Assembly: GCA_004519485.1 (NCBI GenBank)
Contig: CP038131.1
Coordinates: 393,501 to 457,500, forward strand
Length of the DNA stretch: 64,000 bases
Direction: 5' to 3'
Origin: Nannochloropsis oceanica
Taxonomy: Eukaryota; Sar; Eustigmatophyceae; Eustigmatales; Monodopsidaceae
Shown here: piece by piece, positions 10,239-19,828 of the stretch
Layout of the letters: every line of letters begins with the position of its first letter
Position numbering within the stretch: position 1 is the first letter of the stretch
Notes under the pieces: model-generated
What the model saw: only the letters and a program-made list of their open reading frames with translations
What the model was told of the DNA's origin: nothing
Database searches by the model: none
Position numbers and translations under genes: made by a program

Positions 10239-11030
10239 ATGGGGCTTCTTAACATGCTGTCGTCCAGCGTGCATCAGACCGGCCTGGCTATTTACATCAT
10301 CGCTCAATCAGTCTTCAGTGGCGTTATAGGAGGAGAGTCCGAGGGCTTTGTCCCGAGCAAGAAAGATGCCAAGCCCCATCGACACCATTTCCCGCACCCT
10401 TGCTCGCCTTCGCCCGCAATGACGCCAGAAAAAGGCTTGCACGCCCCGGTTGAGATAAAGGAGCAACAACATGGGGCTTTGGGTGGAGTGACATTTCGAA
10501 TGAGGAAAGGAGTCAGAGCCGCCGTCCCGTCGTGGGGCAAGGATGAGCCAGTCGAAATGCCCACGCTTATTATCCCTGGTGCCGGTGCCACGACGACGCA
10601 GACAGAGACGACACAAGCTGAGCAACGCCCCACGGAAAGCGAGGAAGGCGGGCAATCTAAGCTTTCGTTTGCTCGAGAGGCGCAAGGCGACAAAAAGGTA
10701 GATACGGCGGCGGAGCAGCAGGAGACGAAGATGGGCACTATTGCAGAGAGGAAGGTAGACTTGATGCTGCCGAGGGAGAGGGAACGGCGATATGAGTACG
10801 AAGAAGGGAAGCTGACGGCCTTGAGCCCCCTTAAGGATCGACCATTTAAGTCAATCACAGTGCATGAATCGAAGGAGGGGGGATCTTGGGCCGCCCCCGC
10901 GGAGATTCATTCAATGTCTTCATACCGGTCTGGGGCTTTTCGCAAGCGACATGCTCCCACCGGTGGCTTCACAGGTGGCCCGCCCCAGATTGATTCTAAC
11001 GCGAAGGAGTTGAAGTGCATTATCATGTAA
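10239..11030 (+). CDS. Unknown protein with C-terminal CaaX box (CIIM)
   Basis: A 263-residue single-exon frame. It starts MGLLNMLSSSV, so Gly2 could be exposed for N-myristoylation, although position 6 is Met rather than the preferred Ser/Thr. A mildly hydrophobic stretch follows (TGLAIYIIAQSVFSGVIGG, about residues 14-32). The rest is charged and probably disordered. The protein ends KELKCIIM, an ideal CaaX prenylation box: Cys, two Ile, and Met at X, which favours farnesyltransferase. A basic residue just upstream would help membrane binding. Motifs such as GGVTFRMRKGVRAAVPSWG and SLRYEYEEGKLTALSPLKD-like text do not match a family I know. Prenylation is predicted from the motif only. Confidence 0.65.
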   Translation: MGLLNMLSSSVHQTGLAIYIIAQSVFSGVIGGESEGFVPSKKDAKPHRHHFPHPCSPSPAMTPEKGLHAPVEIKEQQHGALGGVTFRMRKGVRAAVPSWGKDEPVEMPTLIIPGAGATTTQTETTQAEQRPTESEEGGQSKLSFAREAQGDKKVDTAAEQQETKMGTIAERKVDLMLPRERERRYEYEEGKLTALSPLKDRPFKSITVHESKEGGSWAAPAEIHSMSSYRSGAFRKRHAPTGGFTGGPPQIDSNAKELKCIIM

Positions 11031-11200
11031 AATGTCAAAGAGAGCGGAAGAAAAGTTGAGAAAACCAGTAAAAGCAAAATATGCACACGTTAGAGGGAGG
11101 ATGGAAGAGAAGGGGTATGCACAGACAAAATATAGACAAACAGAGAAAAAATCGGTAAAAAAGAGACAACTGAATACATACTACACTATATTTTAAATGT

Positions 11201-13343
11201 TCAATGGCCACAACAGCCCGCACCCAACCGTTTGTTTTGCAGTACCCACATGCCCTCCTCCTCCAGCTGTTGCGGTTGCTTTCGTCCTTGTCCTCGGAGC
11301 GGCCCATTTTTGCCCCGAATGAAGGGCCCCCCCAAAATTGCAGCCGATGCGAACACCTTTCTTTCGTTTTCCCCTTTTGTATCAAGGCGACACACACCCC
11401 CAACCCACACTTGCTCCACGGCCGCCTCAAGCAACGCGTGCCGACAGTCCTCCTCCCTCCTCGGCCCAGTCACATCCCTATCAATCACAACAAAATCAGC
11501 CTGATACCCCGGTGCTATCCGACCCAGCTTTCTCTCCGCATGACAAGCATACGCTCCACCAATTGTGTACAGCCTTAAAGCTTCCGAGAAACTCAAACAC
11601 TCCTCCGGCAAAAATGCCACTTCCCTTTCCTCCCTCCATCCTTCCTTCCCCCCCCTCGGCTTACCCGCATGCGGCACCCGGTGCATCGCGTCATAAATCC
11701 CTCCCAAAGGCCGACAGTCCTCCACTGGGGCATCCGATCCCCCTGCACACATCACTCCTCGCTCCCCAAGACTCTTCCAGCAATACGACACACGCTGCAC
11801 CTCAACCGGCAGCCGGGCTTGGACCCACTTACAATCCGTCGAGACAAACGACGGCTGGATCGAAGCAACTACCCCCTGCCAGGCCATCCTTTCCATCAGA
11901 TCTTCCCCCATGACTTGACAATGAGTTATCACGGGTCGAGCTCCCGAAGGCACCTCTGCCCCTTCCAGCGCGTCCAACACTGTCTCTAAAGCTCGATTTC
12001 CTATCGCATGAACCTCCAGCTGAAATCCTGCTTTGTGCGCACTCTTGATTTTTTCTCTGAGTTCTTCGAGTGTATGGATAAGCATGCCGGTGTTGGTAGT
12101 ACCAACGTAGGGAGAACGCAATGCTGCAGTTTCTGCACCGAGGCTTCCGTCGGAGTAGAGTTTTACACGCTCGCAGGAGAGGAGAGAGGAGGGGGAGGCG
12201 AAGGAGGGATGGAGGGGCTGGCTGTGGTTAACGTTGCTCTCAAATTCGTCGTGGTTGACGGTGAGAAAGACGCGGAGGGGGAGTTTCTGCTGAGATTCCA
12301 GCTTACGGTAAAGGTGCCAGGCATTGCTGTCATTTGTTTGAACCGACGTGAGGCCTGCGCGGAGGCACTGGTTGAGGGCGTTCCGGAAGTAGGTCTCGCG
12401 AACGTCGTCGTCGGCTTCGGCGATGTGGTCTGTGATGCTTGAGACTGCATTCTCTCGAAAGATTCCCGTAGGGAAGCCGCTAATGGCGTCGATATCTATT
12501 CCAGCGGGTGGCTATTGATTGTGGTGAGAGGGGGGACAGAAAGCGGGGGGGGACAGGTGTGCGACCTCTCATTGGGTTCAGGAAAGGCTTATACAAATTA
12601 GGAGGATGCATGAATCAAAGTTTACTTGTTGACTTCTACACCACTTTAGTAAAGGGGGAAAATTGCATCGTAAATGCACCGGACCACCCACTAATAAAAT
12701 CGGAAAGCATACAAACGTGTCCTGAATTCCCTTGCATTTCCCCCTAACCCACCTTCTTCGCGGGAATCAGCGATATCCCACTTACTTCCAAAGCAGCCGT
12801 ATTGGCCACGACTATGTGCCAACATGCACGGTACAATACGACAGGCCGCTTATCGTCACCCATGGCTTTGTCCAAGTCCTGCCGCGAGGGATAATCTCCA
12901 CCCCAGGCTGATTGGTCCCAACCTACTCCCACAACCCACGATTTGCTTGGATGCATCTTGCCGTAGGCCGCCACGGCCGCACCCAGCTCTGACAAGGTGC
13001 GACAGCCAGAAAGTTGCAGGTATTCTTGCGCCTCACCCATGTAACCGACGTGAATGTGCGCGTCGATTAGACCCGGTAGAATAATGCTGCCTTCGGCGCA
13101 TTTCATGTTCATGTCAATAATGCGGGTCGCCTTGGCTTGCGCAGCCTTGTAGGCCGCATGCTCTTCGTCGTCGTCTGCTACACAACCCACTGCATCGAAT
13201 ATGCCTTTTGTCGTGTCGATGAGGCACCACCCTGCCTCGGGCTGGGTAAGACGTCCTGATGAGGACGAGAGAGAGGACGAGGACGAGGATGCGGCTGAGT
13301 CGTCGTCCCATTGCCACAGACGAGCATTGTGGAGGAGCAGCAT
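11201..13343 (-). CDS. YtcJ-like amidohydrolase (Amidohydro_3 family)
   Basis: Two exons, 12753-13343 and 11201-12511, join in phase to about 633 residues. The N-terminus MLLLHNARLWQW and GSIILPGLIDAHIHVG give the composite beta-sandwich strand and the metal-binding HxH. Then come LYRACWHIVVANTAAL, the loop PTGIFRENAV just after the intron, LYSDGSLGAETAALRSPY, EVHAIGNRALETVLDAL, RPVITHCQVM (metal His), AGGSDAPVEDCRPLGGI (catalytic Asp) and LGRIAPGYQADFVVIDRD. These are the expected marks of the YtcJ/LAF3-type amidohydrolases, a family with poorly known substrates. A Ser-rich insertion follows the first strand, and about 50 C-terminal residues after VWVGGVCRL look like an unconserved tail. It starts head-to-head with the Gln-rich gene. 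Confidence 0.85.
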
Positions 13344-13906
13344 ACGGATCAAGTCGGTGATACGCTCCCTGACAATGTCGTGGGTAGATTCCACTGATTG
13401 GTATGATGTAGGGCGTTGTGTGATATGTGGCAGTGTACGTAAGAGTGGGAAGGAGCGAGCGGGGAGGTTGTCGTTTCCTCTGTGCTCGTATCTAGCATTT
13501 CCCCGATCGCCTCTCACCTTGCACTCTTATATTTTTTCACTCTTATATCACAAAGCCCACCAACCATGGCACCATAACCATAGTCTGACACGGCTCTATG
13601 TTTTTCACATTCACAGGCGGCAATCAATAAGGATTTCGGTCAAAGCCGCTTTTAAAAGGGTAGCACGATCACGATTACTGCACGATTCATTGAAGAGCCC
13701 TGCTTCACTTTGTGTTGTGGCCGTGCTTGAGCTACCTGTGGCAAGGGGAGGCCAGTCGTTAATTTGCTTACACGGGCACACGCATCTCACCGAGTGTGGT
13801 GCTTCGTTGATCTGTGGTCTTATCTGACGGCGGAGCAGCAGCAGCACTAGCAATATCATCATCCGAGGCCTCGAGCATCCTATTTGCATTCAATAACTCC
13901 ACCATA
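13344..13906. other. Divergent promoter region
   Basis: Lies between the starts of the amidohydrolase (minus) and the Gln-rich protein (plus). No coding content recognised. It probably holds the promoters and 5' UTRs of both genes. Confidence 0.4.
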
Positions 13907-14624
13907 ATGGCCAGGGCTCGAGGCATAAGCGACACGGGCGTCTGGTCCTTGACCACACGTGATGAGTATGTCAGCTACCTGCAATCGAAAAAGAGCCTGT
14001 CCAAGGCCTCTATTCATAGCTATTGCTGGCGCCTCGAGACACTCTTTCGGGCTCTGGTGACGGGCAAAAACATGCACGGCGACTTGAACCGGGACCAAAT
14101 TCGCCGGTTGGTCGAGCATAACTTTGACGAGGCTGAGCGTTTGGTGGCGCAAGACGACCGTCGGAGCCATTGGCGCCTTTTGAAGGAATTTTTGGGGTTG
14201 TCCGACGTTCCTTTTGTTATGGCAGGGGGAGGAGGCAACGACGTGATGAACCTGCACCAGCGATTGGCCAGCAGCGGTGGAGGCGCTGTCGAGAGCAGTC
14301 TTGACGGAAATGGAAGAGTGATAATCGGGAATGGAGATGGGGGACTCGTCGAGCATAGGGATGATAAGCCACCATCTTTTCCTGTGGGTGTGGGTGGTGG
14401 TGGAGGGGCTAGGAGGAGTGGGGAAGGCGGGGGTGGAGGGGGGGGGGGGAAGAACGAAAACAAGGTATGGGACATGGAGCTAAAGAAAGATTACCGAGCC
14501 TGGCTCCGAGAGCGTGGAGTCAAGGATAGGACTTGTGGCTCGTATTGCACTTTTGTGCATAACCTTTTACGAGCCCTGGCAGACGCACGCAAGCCGTTGC
14601 CCCTTTTTCAGCAGCAGCAGCAGC

Positions 14625-14718
<94 letters not shown>

Positions 14719-16855
14719 GCCACCACCACCGCCGCTTCATCAGCACCAACACCACCAGCTTCCGCAGCAACATAAGCAGCAGGAGCAAGACCACCACATG
14801 CCTCCACCCGTTGCGGAGGAGTCCATTGTCCCTAACAATGAGTGCGAGTTGCAGCAGCAGAACGAGGCATCGAAGGGAAATGGTGTTCTATTGCATCATG
14901 GCGAGAGTCCTCAGGACATAGGAGGAAGAGGAAACGGTGCTGCGTCAGCCGCGTCAGGAGGTCCCCTCATAGAAGAGCAGCAGCAGCCTGTGGTGCTGAT
15001 GATGGAGGGAGGAGAAGCAGGGATCATCCCCCCCCGCCGGGAAGGGTTAAACAGAGCCGAGCTTATCGAGCTGTTGGAAGAACAATACGAAGAAGCACAG
15101 CGGATCGTAAGGCAATCCAAGAAAAGTCGGTACTTGCGTTCTTTCCGCGAATTCTTAGGGATGGGTAACCATGAAGACAACGTCCCCCGAAATATGAACC
15201 ATTGGACAGACCGCATAGGGGGAGGGTACAAAAAATGGGTTGGGTCGGGGAGGGCCGGTAGCTCCCATGCACGCACCCGGGGATATGTTGGCGCAGCGAG
15301 AAGTATGTTGAGGGCAGTGAAGAGGCATGGATGGGTGATAGAGGCAGTAGGGGGGAGTATGGTGACGAGGGGGGAGGTTTTGAGAGCGATCGAAAAGCGT
15401 AAGGCGGAGCTGCAACAGGTGTGTGATAAGGCGGATGAGGAGCGGTTACAGGCTTTTTGTCGGTATTTGAGTGGTGGAGGAGGAGGGGGAGAAGGGAAGG
15501 GAGGGGGGAAAGAGGAGGAAGAGGAGTTTCATTTCTCGTCGGGGGCGTCGTCGTTTGGTATGGATGCGGAGGAAGAGGAGGAAACGGAGAAGGTGCTAGA
15601 GGAGATCAAAGAAGGAGGAGCAGGAAAAGCAACAGGAAGAGGGGTTGGTGAAATTGCCTCGAAAGTGAGTGCCACTACGATTTCCTCCGCCGCTGCTGGG
15701 CAAATGGTGCTGCCACAGCTGCTGCTGCTGCAGCATGAGCGAAGGAATGGGTCGGATGGAGGGTTGGTTGGAAGCGTCGACGTTGCGACCGAAGGAGGGG
15801 AGCGAGTGGTGATGTCATCACAGAAGGACGCGAGTGGAGGGGGGCAATATGTTCAGAGGGCAGTTGTCCATCACCAACAACAACAATCACCACTACAGCA
15901 ACCACAGCAGCACCAACACCAATATCAACAAGCACCATCATCACAACAACAGCAGCAACAAGAAGAGCCGCACCAGCAGCAGCAGCAGCAGCCATCCACG
16001 TCAAGCCCCAAACCAGCCGTGGGGGAAGGACAAAAGAGAAAGCGACTGATTGTAGAGAGGGAGAGGGGACTGCAGAAACGAATCATGATGCTCGAGCAAG
16101 AGGTGGATCGCACGACACGTGAGCGGGACAAGGCCCAAAGACGCGCGCAGAGACTGGAGGAGGAACTAAAGCACCTGCGAGATCGCTTACCGCCATTGCC
16201 GCCCGTCATGATCAGCTCCCCATCCACAGGTGACTCTCATCTGGCCATGTCGATAAATGTTGTTTCGATGCAGCAGCAGCAGCAAATGTTTGCTGTCGGT
16301 ACAGCGGAGGGAGATAGCGGTGGAAAGGCGGAGGTGCAGCAGAACAGAGTCGCTGTTGAAGGGGAGGGGAGGGAACAAGGAAGTGAGAGAGATGAAGGAC
16401 AAGATGCAAGAGTAGAGATTATTTGCCCGGGCCACAAGAAGCAGAAGCAGCAGCAGGAAAAGCATCACCACGTGGCGCAGAGGGAGTACCACGACCATCA
16501 CCACCACCAGGAGCAACAAGAGCAGCTGCATCAAGGCATTCATATATTGGAGGGGCACAAGCATCAGCTGCACCGGCAGCACCAGTCGCACGCAGAGGAG
16601 CCGGAGCAGCACCACCTCCTTCACCATAGGCATATGGACAACACTCGATTTGACATGTCCCTCCGCCGGCATCCAAACGGGGAGGAAGAATTAGAGGAGA
16701 GGGAGGAGGATGGGGAAGAGGAAGGGGTGCGTGCTATTCACGAGGATGCGATAGTTGTGATGGGCGGCGGAAGGGCTGATTTGGATGGACATGTTGAGAC
16801 GGAGGATGGCAATATGACGCAGCAAGGTTGGGCGGATCCGCAGGATGATATTTGA
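13907..16855 (+). CDS. Gln/His-rich protein with three diverged copies of an unknown module
   Basis: A 982-residue frame from ATG 13907. Three related modules of about 85-90 residues are visible. Module 1 (residues 12-100) runs VWSLTTRDEYVSYL to RRSHWRLLKEFLGL. Module 2 runs VWDMELKKDYRAWLRERG (from 187), is interrupted by a 37-Gln tract and about 105 further low-complexity residues, and resumes with REGLNRAELIELLEEQYEEAQ and SRYLRSFREFLGM (to about 418). Module 3 (about 432-523) runs HWTDRIGGGYKKWV to RLQAFCRYLSGG. Each has an aromatic start, a Y-x-x-x-L core and a final hydrophobic F/C-R-x-[FY]-L block. The helical pattern recalls the core-binding domain of tyrosine recombinases, but no catalytic domain follows. 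After residue 700 there is a basic coiled-coil (KRKRLIVERERGLQKRI, then heptads to about 765), then His/Gln-rich tails. Nuclear regulator is a guess from composition. Confidence 0.75.
14609..14719 (+). repeat. (CAG)5(CAA)n trinucleotide repeat encoding 37 Gln
   Basis: Five CAG codons followed by a long pure CAA run, closed by one CAG. It encodes an uninterrupted 37-residue polyGln inside module 2 of the Gln-rich protein. Other frames give long Asn or Thr runs, which are shadows. Confidence 0.97.
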
Positions 16856-17285
16856 AAGGACAGAGAGCATGCGGCGGAGGTGTTGTGAGTGTATATTATG
16901 TGAGGTGGAGCAAAGAAGAAGGGTGGAAGAGGACTGAAGTGTGAGGGTTTGGAACATCACACCAAATGGAGCAAAGTTGAGGCTGCCTTGCATTCCACAC
17001 TATCGAGGAGGTTGTAAAATAGATTAGACCTTTTGTCATATCGAAGTGCGTTTTACCCTTTCTTGCTTTTTCCTAAATGATTGTTTTTTTGGTCAATCTT
17101 TCTGTTTCGTTTGCTTGCCGTTGTTCTGTTGTGTCGTCTTCAATTTATACACCCAATCCCGCACATTACCTTCTCACACCATCTACCGCATTTCCAACTG
17201 TTTCAATTTATAATCCGCGTTTCCTTTCCACGCATGCACAGCTCTGAGGGATAAGGGGGGAGGAAGGGGATTCATACTCTTCCTT
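16856..17285. other. Convergent intergenic region
   Basis: 3' flanks of the Gln-rich gene (plus) and the HEAT-repeat gene (minus). T-rich; no gene seen. Confidence 0.4.
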
Positions 17286-19391
17286 TCACATGCCCACAAC
17301 GCTCGGTCGAGACTGCCGCATCGCCGCAGGCACCACCTCACCAACAGCAACTGCTGACGGATATAACAAGGAAGAGGAAAAGGAAGCATGACGCAGGTAG
17401 AGCCCCCGCTCCTCCTCTGAAAGCCGCCCAAGGAAAATAGAAGGTCCAATCTGTCGGCTCAATTCCTCCAGGCACTTGACAGCGTTGTGACGGGTCAGCG
17501 GGCTAACCAACGGGGAAGCCAAAGCATCGAGCAAGGCAGGGGTGAACAGCTCTAGATGCCGCTTCAGAACTGACTTTCCCAATTTCTGCATCGCATCAGG
17601 TAAGACCCGCCATAGGCTCTGACGCAAGCGGTCGGCATCTGCAAAGTGCTGCAGGCGCCCAAGCTCAGCTAACATAGGTAGGTAAGTCTCCGCAAATACA
17701 CCCTCCTTCCCGCCCGGGCGCACGTCCTCGGCACACAGCTCTCGGAAAAGGTACAAAGCCCCCTCCGAAACCTCCCACGGTTGCGCCTTGTAACGGCAAG
17801 GCGACGAGGAGGGAGTGTCCGAGTGGCCATGGACTGCAGCAGAAGCCGGCTGCGCTACCTCTCCCCCACAGCACCCAAGGGTAGGTCGTCCGGTGTGCGC
17901 CTGCGGATCATTGTAAAGCTTCAGCTGCTCCTCCTTCGTCTGAACCGGCTGGGCACGCACCGCCTCCAATGAAGTCATCAACCGGGCCGCTAACTGACTT
18001 TGTATCCCATTTTCTTCCCCACCAAATCGAACAAGCGCGGCCAGAACCCACGCAGCCTCTTCCCGGATCGACCACGACTCATCCTCCAACCGGGCAAAAC
18101 ACAACCCCACCACCTTTTCCTCCTTCCCCACCACCATCCCCGGAAAGTTTTCAAACAACTGCGCCAGTGTTACACAACCCGCCGACCGCACCTCCCAATG
18201 ATGGTCCTCCAAACACGGAAGCACGGTCGCCAGCATCCGCTCTGCAAACGGCTGCACCACCTCCCCTTCCAACTTTGCCGCCAACTCCTTCAAAGCATAA
18301 CACGCCGCAACCCTCGCAAAGTGACTACGGCCGTGAGTAACAGCATAGCAGTGATACTCCACCATCTCCCCCACATACCTCGCTACTGTTTCCCGTCCAC
18401 TTCCCGCCTTCCCTCGCGCAGTGGCAAACAAAGCCACCCACGTCTCCTGTGCATGCACTTGAACCCCCTCCGGAACATAATACCGACTCTGACACAATGG
18501 CGGTAACAACACATCAAATATGTCTTCATTCCCTGCCATTTGCGCGGCAGCCAAAAGGCTACGCGTGGCACAAGCAGCAGCATGCACGACCTGAGGCCAG
18601 GCATCAGCCAAGCCCTCCGCAGCCACCACAGCCAGCGATGGCAGCGGCAGCAACTCTTCGTTGGTGTCACTGAAGCAATGCTCCACGAGGACATGCACCA
18701 TCTTCATTGCAGCTTCACGAACGTAACGATTGGTGTGGGCAGCTGCCGCGTAGACGGCTTTGTCCAGCCAGTCATTAGAAGAGAGCAATCCTTGCCGCAC
18801 CAACTCAGGCCCGCAACCTTCCACCACCGCCTGCAATGCCAAAAGCGATGTTTCAAGCGCTCGCCAGCCCGTCACATCGTCCAAGGGAATGTCCCTCAGC
18901 GCACCCAGGTTCGTCGGTCGCGTCTCGGTGGCGCGCCGGACAAGTTGTGAATCGACGCTCGCCCACAACTGGGCCTGGAAATGCACATACGCGTCCGTGC
19001 CCACGGCCGGCAAAGTGCAAAGCAAGCCCAAAGTCTTTGCCACCAGGCCGCGCACACGCGGTTCGTCATGTTCCAAGTGCCGGGCAATGATTGAATAAAG
19101 CGTCTCTCGAATGGCGGGCGACAGTGCCGGGGCGGGGGCCATGCGAGCTATGGCATCGTTGCACACCAAGAGTCCTACGCACAAACAGTCCCATCGCTTG
19201 GCCTCATTTGATGCGCCAAGCAAAAGGGTCTGTACCGGTGCCTCGACGTCCTCGGGCATGAAGCTAGGCTTGGCCATGAGCGTCGAAGACAGGAGTTGAG
19301 CGGCCGGCAGGAGCAGGGAGGAAGACGTTCCCGCTTGCTGTAGGCGCTTGACCAGGCAGCTGGCCGCCTTCGAGGACGATGAAAAGTCCAT
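17286..19391 (-). CDS. HEAT/ARM-repeat protein of unknown role
   Basis: A 701-residue single-exon protein, nearly all alpha-helical. Repeating helix pairs of HEAT type are seen, for example DEPRVRGLVAKTLGLLC, NRYVREAAMKMVHVLVEH, ADAWPQVVHAAACATRSLLA, SHFARVAACYALKELAAKL, DHHWEVRSAGCVTLAQLFENF, DESWSIREEAAWVLAALVRF and PLTRHNAVKCLEELSRQIG. Such solenoids usually act as scaffolds for protein binding (importin-, PP2A- or tubulin-cofactor-like). A low-complexity loop (about 500-545) separates the last repeats. I cannot place it in a named subfamily. It ends next to the convergent Gln-rich gene and starts about 440 bp from the petC array. Confidence 0.75.
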   Translation of the reverse strand: MDFSSSSKAASCLVKRLQQAGTSSSLLLPAAQLLSSTLMAKPSFMPEDVEAPVQTLLLGASNEAKRWDCLCVGLLVCNDAIARMAPAPALSPAIRETLYSIIARHLEHDEPRVRGLVAKTLGLLCTLPAVGTDAYVHFQAQLWASVDSQLVRRATETRPTNLGALRDIPLDDVTGWRALETSLLALQAVVEGCGPELVRQGLLSSNDWLDKAVYAAAAHTNRYVREAAMKMVHVLVEHCFSDTNEELLPLPSLAVVAAEGLADAWPQVVHAAACATRSLLAAAQMAGNEDIFDVLLPPLCQSRYYVPEGVQVHAQETWVALFATARGKAGSGRETVARYVGEMVEYHCYAVTHGRSHFARVAACYALKELAAKLEGEVVQPFAERMLATVLPCLEDHHWEVRSAGCVTLAQLFENFPGMVVGKEEKVVGLCFARLEDESWSIREEAAWVLAALVRFGGEENGIQSQLAARLMTSLEAVRAQPVQTKEEQLKLYNDPQAHTGRPTLGCCGGEVAQPASAAVHGHSDTPSSSPCRYKAQPWEVSEGALYLFRELCAEDVRPGGKEGVFAETYLPMLAELGRLQHFADADRLRQSLWRVLPDAMQKLGKSVLKRHLELFTPALLDALASPLVSPLTRHNAVKCLEELSRQIGPSIFLGRLSEEERGLYLRHASFSSSLLYPSAVAVGEVVPAAMRQSRPSVVGM

Positions 19392-19828
19392 GACTTCGTT
19401 TGTATGGCTGCTTGATATGTGTGGAAAGGTTGCTGTGAGAGACGTGAGTCCGTTTGGCTAGGGGTATTGGAGCGGTTGCATGGATGATGGTGAATGATGA
19501 TTATGATGATTGTGGTTGAGGAGACGGGGCGGCCTGGTGGCACTGGCAACATGCCCGTCATAGCAATGACATGACTTCAGGCGTATAACTCATTGCTAAG
19601 AAGCAGTGCATCCTGTTTACTGGCTTCCGATTGCTTGCCACGCGCGTCTTCGGATGTTCAGGCGAAGCGGAAGAGCAAAGGAGGGAGACCTCGATTTCAC
19701 ACAATGTGTGCATAGCTCGCCTTGCCCACACGCACAAAGAAGGCCAAGATTTTGTTTCAGCTCCCCTGATCGAGCTAGAGTATATATCGACACACTATGT
19801 ACCGTATGGAGGCGGCTCTTGGCCTTGC
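19392..19828. other. Left flank of the petC array
   Basis: Unique sequence between the start of the HEAT-repeat gene and the first repeat unit. A short TGATGA-rich patch at about 19480-19510 and no recognisable gene. Confidence 0.4.

Noticed and set aside
14514-14921. Poly-Asn, poly-Val and poly-Leu frames over the CAA repeat
   Set aside because: Shadows of the polyGln tract in other frames and on the other strand.
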